The notes under the pieces are model-generated. The model did not search any database. It saw only the letters and a program-made list of their open reading frames with translations, and was not told the DNA's origin. A DNA stretch of 9,782 nt from Actinobacteria bacterium UBA2286 (GTDB lineage Bacteria > Actinomycetota > Coriobacteriia > Anaerosomatales > Anaerosomataceae). The position numbers were made by a program, and so were the translations under genes. Positions 1 to 6,635 of this stretch are shown here, one piece after another. The stretch spans positions 1-9,782 of the forward strand of contig DDWM01000055.1 of assembly GCA_002345925.1 (NCBI GenBank), given 5' to 3'. How positions within the stretch are numbered: the stretch's first letter is position 1; the number at the start of each line of letters is the position of its first letter.

Positions 1-1102
1 CGGTCGATGTCGCCTCAACGAGCAACCGATAGTTCTGCGTCTCGTGCGGGAAGTTCTGGAATCGCGGATTGTCCGAGGAGGCGTTGCCGTCCTTGGCAGT
101 GATCGAGAATGCCTCGGCATCGCCGGTGTTTCCGACGAGGGTGCCCACGCTGCGAGCATCCTCATGACACTGCTGGCAGATCGGCGCGTGCGCCCCCTGC
201 TGAGGAGTTCGCGGATACGGAATCAGATAGCCGCGGTTCGTACCCGCGAGCGTACCGGTAGTGGTAACTGATGTCGCGTCATCGCTCGCCAGACGGGCGA
301 CGTTCGCGAATGTGAACGGTGTGGCGGTGGTCGTCAGGCTGTCGACCGGATGGTTGTGTACCGGACCGGCCGTCCCCCGGCCCTTGTGGCACGCCAGACA
401 CCAGTCTGAACCATACTCTGCCACCGCAGTGCCTGTTGTATCCCCGGGACTCTGACGCAGTAGCTTGGTCGTCTTGATGCCTTTCGAAAGTACAAGCGGG
501 TAGCTCGTCCTCCAGCGCTCTGAAGCGAAGGCCGCAACAGTCTGCGAGTCGTGAGGGCTGTGGCAATCATCGCAGCCAAGGTTGCCACTGACTCCGCCGA
601 ACGCCATCGTCGCACTGCCGCCCGAGGCCGCATCGCCGCCAGGAACCACCGATGTGGTGTCAACAGAATGACCGCCGCCCGTCGTCTGGGGGTCGACGCC
701 AGTACGCGCCTCGATCGCGCCGTATACGCCCATACCGCCCGTGCCGTCATGGCAGGTCTCGCACGACGCGGTCACCGTGGCACCCGGAAGGAGCTTTGAG
801 CCGGCGGCGTCATGAACAGCATGGCATGCCGGACATCGCCTGGTCGTCGTCGTGTACAGACCATGGGGGCCCTTGCCTGCTGCAGCGCCAAGCGCGCCTA
901 AGTGCGGCGAGTGACACATCGAACAGTACATGCCGCTCGAATCCGGCACGTGGCACGGAGCACAGCTCGTGATGACGCTGCCTGCGTGACTTTCAGGCAT
1001 GTTACTGGGCTCGTCGTACGCGAAGGCGCTCGATGCGAGCAGCAGAACTGCACACAGCATGACCGCACTGGTGACGACCGCGATTCGAGTGCGTGATTTC
1101 AT
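1..1102 (-). CDS. Exported multiheme c-type cytochrome (at least 7 hemes), C-terminus beyond the window
   Basis: The frame read from ATG at 1102-1100 stays open for 367 codons to the left edge, so the gene is cut at its 3' end. Residues 1-28 form a Sec signal peptide: basic start (MKSRTR), hydrophobic core about 8-24, likely cleavage after AFA. The mature part has seven CxxCH heme c sites at residues 47, 60, 90, 114, 177, 235 and 309. Three of them (60, 90, 177) continue as CHxxH, typical of the doubled-CXXCH/cytochrome c3-like families. Two heme-poor, Gly/Ser/Thr-rich stretches (about 119-176 and 240-308) separate the clusters. It probably carries electrons outside the membrane in anaerobic respiration or extracellular electron transfer; the donor and acceptor cannot be read from the sequence. 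The Shine-Dalgarno is weak (a GGGG run 6 bases before ATG). The start rests mainly on the well-placed signal peptide. Confidence in a multiheme cytochrome is very high; the exact role is open. Confidence 0.93.
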   Translation of the reverse strand, partial: MKSRTRIAVVTSAVMLCAVLLLASSAFAYDEPSNMPESHAGSVITSCAPCHVPDSSGMYCSMCHSPHLGALGAAAGKGPHGLYTTTTRRCPACHAVHDAAGSKLLPGATVTASCETCHDGTGGMGVYGAIEARTGVDPQTTGGGHSVDTTSVVPGGDAASGGSATMAFGGVSGNLGCDDCHSPHDSQTVAAFASERWRTSYPLVLSKGIKTTKLLRQSPGDTTGTAVAEYGSDWCLACHKGRGTAGPVHNHPVDSLTTTATPFTFANVARLASDDATSVTTTGTLAGTNRGYLIPYPRTPQQGAHAPICQQCHEDARSVGTLVGNTGDAEAFSITAKDGNASSDNPRFQNFPHETQNYRLLVEATST

Positions 1103-1138
1103 CCGCTGCCCCAAGAACGACGTTAACCCCTTGTGGGA

Positions 1139-1168
1139 TTTATACGCCTTAAGCTGGTTTAACCGCAA
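1139..1168 (-). promoter_or_regulatory. Candidate sigma-70-type promoter for the multiheme cytochrome
   Basis: On the minus strand a TTGCGG box (1168-1163) and a TATAAA box (1144-1139) are 18 bases apart, upstream of the cytochrome ATG at 1102. The -10 matches consensus at 5 of 6 positions; the -35 matches only in TTG. The palindrome GGTTTAACC (1156-1164) overlaps the -35, and a related GTTAACC lies at 1122-1128, so a regulator could bind here. I see no terminator after the DUF362 gene, so read-through from that gene is also possible. Confidence 0.4.
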
Positions 1169-1177
1169 CTCTCAGTT

Positions 1178-2317
1178 TTATTTGCGGTGCAGCAGACGCC
1201 CCAAAGCAGGAACCTGCACGTCGATTGCGCGTTCAGGGCAGAGCTCCTGACAGCAGTAGCAACGGATGCACTTGGCGTAGTCGTGAACGGGCGGCACGCC
1301 TTTGCCGTTGGCCCAGTCGACAGCCCTGGGAGTCACCGGACACACCGCTACGCACGTACCACAAGCGGTGCACTTCGCCGGGTCGATGACCGGTCTCGGC
1401 ACCACAAGGCGCTTCGCGAGCGTGCCCTTCGGCTTGCCCGAGTCGGTGGTCGCCTGACGGCTCCGGTTTGCGTTGTAGTCCGCCACCACGAACCCGTCGA
1501 TGTCGTCACCCACGAATTCGATATCCGTCGCACTGCCGAGGTTCCATCGCTCGCCATAGGTGATCGTTCCGACGAGCGCCGGGTCGAGGTTCATCACCCG
1601 ACACGCCGCAGCGTCGAGCGCCACGAGGTCTTCGGACATCATGATCACCCCGACGTGTCGGGGGTCGCCGCCGCGAGGACCGTTGCCCTCCATGCCGATT
1701 ACGCCGTCCATCACCGCAAGCCTCGGCCGGATCAGCCGATTGAGATCCACGAGCATCTGTGCGAACCGGTCCACATCAGGCATGCGCATGTGGAACTCGC
1801 CTTTGAGCATCCCGGGAACACACCCGAACTGGTTCTTCACGGCTCCGGTCATCCGCGTGAGCGCATGGGTCTTGAGCTTCGGCAACGTCACGAGCCCGTC
1901 GGCATCCAGAACCGCCGAGGCGATCACGAACTGCTTGATGAGTTCGCCCTCTGGAAACGACACCTGCCGACCGTCGGCAAAGTCCGCGTATGTCACGCCG
2001 AGGGCCTCGGCGACCTGCGCTATGCCAACCTTGCGTGCGGCTGCAAGTGCGTTGCCGAAGCCGGGCGAGTCGCCCCAGGAGAGCGTCGCTCCAGTCTCGG
2101 CCAGATGCCGCGCCACCGCCGAAAATACGGCCGGGTGCGTATTGACGACCTTGTCGGGCGTTGCGCCCACAAGAAGGTTCGGTTTTAGCAAGATTCTCTC
2201 GACATCGTGCACGAAGCGGCTGGCGCCCCCGAGAAGATCGAGACCTCGTCCTACGGCGTCGTAGACAGTGGACTCATCGTAAGTGTCGCAGCGAACGACA
2301 GCGACCGTTGCGGGCAT
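1178..2317 (-). CDS. DUF362 domain protein with C-terminal double 4Fe-4S ferredoxin domain
   Basis: The product is 379 residues starting MPATVAVVRCDTYDE. ATG at 2317-2315 is preferred over an in-frame ATG 21 codons upstream because AAAGGA sits just before it and because the extra residues do not resemble the family. Residues about 1-290 are the DUF362 domain; LLKPNLLVG, GDSPG, LPKLKTH and GAVKNQFGCVPG are conserved-looking blocks. The C-terminus carries two CxxCxxCxxxCP motifs: Cys 316, 319, 322, 326 and Cys 350, 353, 356, 360. These should bind two 4Fe-4S clusters. The second motif has an additional cysteine at 355. There is no signal peptide, so the protein is probably cytoplasmic. The biochemical role of DUF362 proteins is not settled; an electron-transfer or redox function is inferred from the clusters. 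It follows the DUF1622 gene by 77 bases and precedes the cytochrome, so it may share transcription with either. Confidence 0.92.
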   Translation of the reverse strand: MPATVAVVRCDTYDESTVYDAVGRGLDLLGGASRFVHDVERILLKPNLLVGATPDKVVNTHPAVFSAVARHLAETGATLSWGDSPGFGNALAAARKVGIAQVAEALGVTYADFADGRQVSFPEGELIKQFVIASAVLDADGLVTLPKLKTHALTRMTGAVKNQFGCVPGMLKGEFHMRMPDVDRFAQMLVDLNRLIRPRLAVMDGVIGMEGNGPRGGDPRHVGVIMMSEDLVALDAAACRVMNLDPALVGTITYGERWNLGSATDIEFVGDDIDGFVVADYNANRSRQATTDSGKPKGTLAKRLVVPRPVIDPAKCTACGTCVAVCPVTPRAVDWANGKGVPPVHDYAKCIRCYCCQELCPERAIDVQVPALGRLLHRK

Positions 2318-2324
2318 GTGATGT

Positions 2325-2337
2325 CCTTTCGGAAAGG
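2325..2337 (-). promoter_or_regulatory. Small inverted repeat over the ribosome binding site of the DUF362 gene
   Basis: CCTTTC and GAAAGG flank a single base, giving a perfect 13-base inverted repeat. The Shine-Dalgarno AAAGGA of the DUF362 gene lies in the arm nearer the start codon. As RNA the loop would have to open by a base pair or more, so the hairpin is small. It could modestly mask the ribosome binding site; it could equally be chance. Confidence 0.3.
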
Positions 2338-2394
2338 CTTCGACGGCGAGTAGCGCGGCGTACCAAGTGTACGCCTGCAAACCGCTGGCGGCAG

Positions 2395-2742
2395 CTACGC
2401 GGCGCGCTTCCAGGGCCAGTGACCATCGATCTCAACCTCAAGCGACCAGGACAAGAACGTGCGGATGGCGACCAATGCAGCCAGCACAGCCAGGTTCGAC
2501 AACGTTGGCTCGACGGCGATGGTGCGGATGAGGTCAGCTGCAACGAGCACCTCCAGGCCGAGCAGCACACTACGCCCGAAAGTCGCCCGAACCGCCTCAT
2601 ACGCCTCGGGCAGACGTCCGGCGTGCACCCGCGAAGCTCCCCTCCACAGCGCAAAGGCGAACCCTGCCAGGATCACCGCGACGCCAGATACCTCGAACAC
2701 CGTGGAGATCGCCTGCATGACTTCCTTGATCTGCTCGTGCAC
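2395..2742 (-). CDS. DUF1622 family small integral membrane protein
   Basis: The product is 115 residues. The start is GTG at 2742-2740, because a perfect AGGAGG (2755-2750) lies 7 bases upstream; an in-frame ATG at 2790 would add 16 residues and has no comparable site. Three hydrophobic segments are visible: about 11-33, 58-76 and 81-100. The family-like features are the LLGLEVLVAADLIRTIA segment (60-76) and the IRTFLSWSLEVEIDGHWPW end (93-111). Both charged residues within segment 2 (Glu64, Asp70) and the Arg-Thr pairs are typical of DUF1622. The function of this family is unknown. It is the first gene of a likely two-gene unit with the DUF362 gene. I am confident of the family by recognition of the sequence pattern, not by a search. 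Confidence 0.87.
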   Translation of the reverse strand: MHEQIKEVMQAISTVFEVSGVAVILAGFAFALWRGASRVHAGRLPEAYEAVRATFGRSVLLGLEVLVAADLIRTIAVEPTLSNLAVLAALVAIRTFLSWSLEVEIDGHWPWKRAA

Positions 2743-2836
2743 TGAAGAGCCTCCTCGCGGCGGTTGCTGTCCGAGGATAGTATCCCCCACTCAGCGGCAT
2801 GCGCAGACGCCCACGCTTGAGATGCTCGGCAACGCA

Positions 2837-2869
2837 AACGGCCGGGTGGCGTTTCACCACCCGGCCGTT
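2837..2869 (-). terminator. Terminator hairpin after the 5'-nucleotidase gene
   Basis: Thirteen perfectly complementary base pairs (2837-2849 with 2857-2869) close a 7-base loop. The hairpin begins 13 bases after the nucleotidase stop codon. On the minus strand the stem is followed by a short, broken T tract (GTTTGCGTT), so it is a strong stem with a weak tail. It also separates this gene from the downstream DUF1622 gene. Confidence 0.78.
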
Positions 2870-2882
2870 GGTCCTATGCGTG

Positions 2883-4496
2883 CTACGGCAGCATGGTCGC
2901 CCGCCCCTCGATCGAGGCGTCGAACGGCTGTTCCAACTGACCCACGTACTGCACAAGTGCATCCAGGTCACTGCCCCAGAAGACCTTATCGGTCGCGAAC
3001 TTGAACGTCGTGAAGTTGTCGCCTCCATCGGCGAGGAAGTTGTTGGCAGTAACGGTGTACACACCTGTCGGGTTCACAGGAACTCCGCCCACGAATATAT
3101 CGGCCGGATTAACCCGGGCCCCGACGGGTGCCGAGGCACTCCAGCTATACGAAAGCCCGGAGATCTGCAGCATCTTGATCGACGTGCCCTGATCAAGCCA
3201 CTGCCGCTCGAGCATGTCGTCAAGCTGCGCACCGGTGAGCTTCATGGTGACCAGATAGTTCGAGAACGGCTGAACTGTGAACAGCTCGCCCCATGTCACC
3301 TCTCCGGCAAGCACATCGGCTCTAATGCCGCCCGGGTTGATAACGCCTATCTGCGTCCCTTGCTTCCACCTTTGGGCATCTGCGATCAGATTGCCGAGAG
3401 CCGACTCACCCGCCGCGTTCTGAGTGCGTGTTATGTCGTTCTTGGCGGTTCCCACAACCTGGCTGACAACCGGTTCGACTTCGGCCACAGCTGCGGCCAC
3501 TATCGCCGCGACACCGGGATCGGGCTCGACGCCCATCCCGCTCGCAACAGGGACGATCGCTGCACTCTTGGAAACGACATCGCCAGTCTTGCGGTCCAGG
3601 ACGAGATCAACATCCGCAAACGCGCGACCCGCGCTGTGCGCCTGGGTCACAAGCTTCCCGTCGATGTATCCCCAGTAGCGCTGATGGCTGTGTGCCGAGA
3701 GAACCACATCAACCTCGTCGTCCATCGCTTCCACGATCGGAACGACATCGCCGGTGATCGTGCCGCCGGTCGTGGTGCCGTAACCGCCGTCATGCATCAG
3801 TACGATGATGGCTTCGACGCCCCGCTTCTTAAGCCGTGCAACGTACCGGTTGACGGTCTCAGCCTCATCCAGGAACTCAAGGCCCTCGACTCCGGACGCT
3901 GTCACGATACTCGGCGTGTTCTCATAGACGATCCCGATGATACCCACCGGAATCCCACGTACCCGCTTCACCACGTAAGGGGGGAACACCGTCTTGTGAG
4001 TGCCCTCATAGACGACGTTCGCCGCGAGGTACTGCATCTTCGTGCCATCCCAATCCCCTGTCACGGCGCTGAATCCACCGTACTGAAGACGCAGCAACTC
4101 GGACATGCCCTCATCGAACTCGTGATTGCCGACCGTCGAGTACATGAAGCCCATCTCATCAAGCACCTGCATCGTTGGCTCGTCCTGCAGTAGTGCCGAG
4201 GCGGGCGGAGACGCACCGATCAAGTCGCCTACTCCAAGCCGCCACGTGTCGCCGTTAGCGGCTTTCGCCTCGGCCTCACGGATGTCGAGGTACCCATCAA
4301 GCAGAGCTGCGCCTCCGAGAGACGTTGAATAGGGCTCGATCTGACCGTGGAAGTCATTGATCGCGAGGAGTTGCAGCCGAACCTGGGTACCGCACGATTT
4401 GGGACCGGCGGATGCAATAGAACCCCAGGTGAGCGACATCGCCACCGCTACCGTGAGTGAAAGGATGACACGCGAACGCGAACCGAACACACGCAT
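2883..4496 (-). CDS. Secreted 5'-nucleotidase / UDP-sugar hydrolase-like metallophosphoesterase
   Basis: The product is 537 residues and matches the two-domain UshA/5'-nucleotidase architecture. A Sec signal peptide covers residues 1-30 (basic start, hydrophobic 9-29, ASA cleavage site). The metallophosphoesterase domain (about 40-300) shows its motifs in order: NDFH (Asp48, His50), GDLIGAS (Asp91), GNHEFDEG (Asn124, His125), MHDGG (His235) and SAHSH (His269, His271). The last motif is usually GHxH, so Gly is replaced by Ala while both histidines remain. The C-terminal nucleotide-binding domain (about 345-520) has ALGNLIADA, NPGGIR (387-392), PFSNYL and LADGGDNF. It should hydrolyse extracytoplasmic nucleotides to nucleoside and phosphate; the exact substrate is not deducible. 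There is no LPXTG anchor, lipobox or C-terminal membrane segment, so it appears to be released. A GGGGGA ribosome site lies 8 bases before ATG. It is a single-gene unit bounded by two terminator hairpins. Confidence 0.93.
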   Translation of the reverse strand: MRVFGSRSRVILSLTVAVAMSLTWGSIASAGPKSCGTQVRLQLLAINDFHGQIEPYSTSLGGAALLDGYLDIREAEAKAANGDTWRLGVGDLIGASPPASALLQDEPTMQVLDEMGFMYSTVGNHEFDEGMSELLRLQYGGFSAVTGDWDGTKMQYLAANVVYEGTHKTVFPPYVVKRVRGIPVGIIGIVYENTPSIVTASGVEGLEFLDEAETVNRYVARLKKRGVEAIIVLMHDGGYGTTTGGTITGDVVPIVEAMDDEVDVVLSAHSHQRYWGYIDGKLVTQAHSAGRAFADVDLVLDRKTGDVVSKSAAIVPVASGMGVEPDPGVAAIVAAAVAEVEPVVSQVVGTAKNDITRTQNAAGESALGNLIADAQRWKQGTQIGVINPGGIRADVLAGEVTWGELFTVQPFSNYLVTMKLTGAQLDDMLERQWLDQGTSIKMLQISGLSYSWSASAPVGARVNPADIFVGGVPVNPTGVYTVTANNFLADGGDNFTTFKFATDKVFWGSDLDALVQYVGQLEQPFDASIEGRATMLP

Positions 4497-4534
4497 GGTG
4501 CATTCCCCCTTGCCACCGTCTGCCCCGATAGGTG

Positions 4535-4562
4535 GGCCAACAGGACGGCGAACACGTTGGCC
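4535..4562. promoter_or_regulatory. Inverted repeat upstream of the 5'-nucleotidase gene (candidate operator)
   Basis: GGCCAAC (4535-4541) and GTTGGCC (4556-4562) form perfect 7-base arms separated by 14 bases. The arm centres are 21 bases apart, about two helical turns, as expected for a dimeric regulator. It lies 39-66 bases upstream of the nucleotidase ATG, in the only non-coding space available for its promoter. I could not identify a convincing -35/-10 pair, so the role is speculative. Confidence 0.3.
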
Positions 4563-4602
4563 ATCTAGGAGATACCCAAACCCCTAAGTCGACAAAGAGA
4601 AA

Positions 4603-4635
4603 CGCGGGCGCAACCGATGAACGGTCGCGCCCGCG
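4603..4635 (-). terminator. Rho-independent terminator of typA
   Basis: Arms 4603-4615 and 4623-4635 pair over 13 positions around a 7-base loop, about 20 bases after the typA stop. The single non-complementary position is a U-G wobble in the minus-strand RNA but an A-C mismatch in the plus-strand RNA, which favours minus-strand use. The stem is followed on that strand by a T-rich tail (GTTTCTCTTTGTC). Confidence 0.85.
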
Positions 4636-4654
4636 AATACTGTGTTGGTGCGAA

Positions 4655-6463
4655 CTAGCTGCGGCGGGTCTTCTTGCGCTCGCCCTCGGTCAGGAGGCGC
4701 TTACGAAGACGAATGCTCTTTGGCGTAATTTCCACGAGTTCATCGTCCTCGATGTACTCGAGCGCCTCTTCCAGCGTGAACGACGTTGGCGGCGCAAGCT
4801 GGATGCCCTTGTCGGCCGAGGCAGCGCGCATGTTCGTGAGCGCCTTGGCCTTCGAGACGTTGACGACGAGATCGTTGTCCTTCGCGTGCTCTCCAACGAT
4901 CATGCCTTCGTAGCACATGACGCCGGGACCAACGAAGAGGATGCCGCGCGTCTGAAGCGCGTCCAGTGCGAACGCAACGGACTTCTCGCTCGACATCGCG
5001 ATGAGCGAACCGTTCTGGCGTCCACCGAGGTCGCCCTTGTAGGCACCGTACTCGGAGAAGTGATGGAACAGGGTGGCCTCGCCGCGGGTGGCGTTGAGGA
5101 TGCGCGTGCGCAGACCCATGACACCTCGCGACGGGATTTTGAACTCGAGGTGCGTATGCTGGTCGCGCTGCACCATGTCGGTCATCTCGCCGGAGCGGGA
5201 GCCGAAGATCTCGATGACTTTGCCGGCGTAGTCGGACGGTACGTCAACGACGGCCTGCTCGATCGGCTCGAAGGTCTTGCCGTTCTCCTTCTTGAGGATG
5301 ACCTGGGGGCGACCGACCTGGAACTCGTAGCCTTCGCGGCGCATGGTCTCCATAAGTACCGAGAGGTGCAGTACTCCTCGGCCAGAAACCTCCATGCCAG
5401 ACTTATCTTCACTCTCGACGATGTTCATAGAGATGTTGGACTCGGCCTCTTTGAAGAGACGCTCCTTGATCTGACGACCGCCGACGATCTTGCCCTCCTG
5501 GCCCACGAGCGGGCTGTTGGACGGAGCGAAGACAACCGACATCGTGGGCTCTTCCACGTGGATCGGGTCGAGCTGCACGGGGTCGATACGACACGTGAAC
5601 ATGTCGCCGATATCCGCGTCATCGATGCCAACGACGGCACAGATGTCACCGGCGTGAGCTTCTGCCGACTCAAGGCGGCCCATACCCTCGAAGGTGAAGA
5701 GGTTCTTGACCTGAGCCTGGTAGCGGCTGCCGTCGTTCTTGATGACTAGGATCTTGTCGTTCGCGTGAAGCGTGCCCGAGAAGATACGACCGATGCCGAT
5801 ACGACCGACGTAGTCCGAGTAGTCGATTGTGCACACCTGCATGGCGACGGGACCATCAACGTCCACGTCCGGCGCCGGAATATGCTCAAGGATTGCATCG
5901 AGAAGCGGCACCATGTCGGATGTCTCGTCTTCAGGGTCAAGACGGGCGTAGCCGTTGACGGCGCTCGTGTACACCACCGGGAAGTCGAGCTGGTCGTCGT
6001 TCGCACCAAGGTCGACCATGAGATCGAAGACCATGTCCACGACCTCAGTCGGGCGGGCGCCGGGACGGTCGATCTTGTTCACGACTACCATCGGCTTGAG
6101 CCCATGCTCAAGAGCATGACGCAGAACGAATCGTGTCTGCGGCATTGGGCCCTCAAACGCGTCGACGATAAGAAGCACGCCGTCGGCCATCTTGAGGACA
6201 CGCTCGACCTCACCACCGAAGTCGGCGTGGCCGGGCGTATCGATGACGTTGATCTTCACGTCCTTGTAGCGGATGGAGATGTTCTTCGCGAGAATCGTGA
6301 TGCCGCGTTCGCGTTCCTGGTCGTTAGAGTCCAAAACGCGCTCGGCAACCTGCTGGTTCTCGCGGAAGACATGAGTGGATTGCAGGAGTCGGTCCACGAG
6401 CGTGGTCTTGCCGTGGTCGACATGAGCGATGATTGCGATGTTGCGAATGTCATTGACGCGCAT
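4655..6463 (-). CDS. typA: Ribosome-associated translational GTPase TypA/BipA
   Basis: The product is 602 residues, the usual TypA length, starting MRVNDIRNIAII. An in-frame ATG 38 codons upstream is rejected: GGAG precedes the chosen ATG and the extra residues are unrelated to the family. The GTPase domain has all its motifs: AHVDHGKT (13-20), RERGIT (51-56), DTPGH (75-79), NKID (129-132) and SA (167-168). Domains resembling EF-G II, III and V follow. TypA hallmarks come after that: EGYEFQVGRPQVILK, then GVMGLRTRILNATRGEA in the domain V-like part, then the C-terminal segment PPTSFTLEEALEYIEDDE, ending in basic residues. TypA binds the ribosome and supports 50S assembly and growth under stress such as cold. 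It is transcribed alone, divergent from ercA, and ends in a strong terminator. Confidence 0.98.
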   Translation of the reverse strand: MRVNDIRNIAIIAHVDHGKTTLVDRLLQSTHVFRENQQVAERVLDSNDQERERGITILAKNISIRYKDVKINVIDTPGHADFGGEVERVLKMADGVLLIVDAFEGPMPQTRFVLRHALEHGLKPMVVVNKIDRPGARPTEVVDMVFDLMVDLGANDDQLDFPVVYTSAVNGYARLDPEDETSDMVPLLDAILEHIPAPDVDVDGPVAMQVCTIDYSDYVGRIGIGRIFSGTLHANDKILVIKNDGSRYQAQVKNLFTFEGMGRLESAEAHAGDICAVVGIDDADIGDMFTCRIDPVQLDPIHVEEPTMSVVFAPSNSPLVGQEGKIVGGRQIKERLFKEAESNISMNIVESEDKSGMEVSGRGVLHLSVLMETMRREGYEFQVGRPQVILKKENGKTFEPIEQAVVDVPSDYAGKVIEIFGSRSGEMTDMVQRDQHTHLEFKIPSRGVMGLRTRILNATRGEATLFHHFSEYGAYKGDLGGRQNGSLIAMSSEKSVAFALDALQTRGILFVGPGVMCYEGMIVGEHAKDNDLVVNVSKAKALTNMRAASADKGIQLAPPTSFTLEEALEYIEDDELVEITPKSIRLRKRLLTEGERKKTRRS

Positions 6464-6479
6464 GATGCTCCGGTGGTCG

Positions 6480-6499
6480 CTGGAATGGGGACGTTCCAG
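6480..6499 (-). promoter_or_regulatory. Short inverted repeat in the typA leader
   Basis: CTGGAA (6480-6485) and TTCCAG (6494-6499) are perfect 6-base arms around 8 bases, 17 bases upstream of the typA ATG. It could be a small 5'-leader hairpin or a protein site. No typA promoter could be assigned with confidence in the typA-ercA gap. Confidence 0.2.
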
Positions 6500-6541
6500 G
6501 GTACCACGAATAGCATCCGGAGGCACGCGCCACCCTCGGCT

Positions 6542-6610
6542 TGAGATACCGTACGTCAGATGTACCGGGCATCTCATTTCTTAATTCATGGCTGTAGAGT
6601 ACGTTGTACT
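6542..6610 (+). promoter_or_regulatory. ercA leader: imperfect hairpin plus GTAC-containing palindromes
   Basis: TGAGAT (6542-6547) pairs with ATCTCA (6571-6576). Inside it, CCGTAC (6549-6554) pairs with GTACCGG (6562-6568) with one bulged base, giving a roughly 12-pair interrupted hairpin with a 7-base loop. It is followed by a T-rich run. Further down, AGTAC-GTT-GTACT (6598-6610) is a perfect 13-base palindrome. GTAC therefore occurs four times within about 60 bases. The region lies between divergent typA and ercA and ends 25 bases before the ercA ATG. It may hold operators for a regulator of the ercA-kinase operon, or a leader structure. No clear promoter hexamers were found. Confidence 0.4.
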
Positions 6611-6635
6611 TACAAGTTCAAGGGGGTTGCCAGAA

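Noticed and set aside
334..750. A 138-codon minus-strand frame in the cytochrome region
   Set aside because: It is out of frame with the heme-motif frame, is Arg/Ala-rich and has no domain.
1187..2188. A 333-codon plus-strand open frame opposite the DUF362 gene
   Set aside because: It is a GC-rich mirror of a gene with clear ferredoxin motifs; its translation is Arg/His-rich with no recognisable domain.
2743..2790. Longer DUF1622 start at the upstream ATG
   Set aside because: A perfect AGGAGG at 7 bases marks the GTG at 2742; the extension is Gly/Pro/Gln-rich and would place the ribosome site inside the coding sequence.
2760..2836. Possible promoter (TACTAT near 2780) for the DUF1622 gene
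   Set aside because: No -35 hexamer of acceptable quality at the right distance; not listed as a feature.
2799..4193. A 464-codon plus-strand open frame opposite the nucleotidase gene
   Set aside because: The minus strand encodes an intact two-domain phosphoesterase with signal peptide; the plus frame has no ribosome site or domain and runs through the terminator hairpin.
4532..5749. A 405-codon plus-strand open frame opposite typA
   Set aside because: It is a shadow of the highly conserved typA, and also spans its terminator.
6464..6577. Longer TypA start, 38 codons upstream
   Set aside because: No family similarity in the extension; the chosen start has GGAG and gives the usual N-terminus.
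6588..6635. Longer ErcA start, 16 codons upstream
   Set aside because: There is no Shine-Dalgarno before 6588, whereas AGGGGG precedes 6636.
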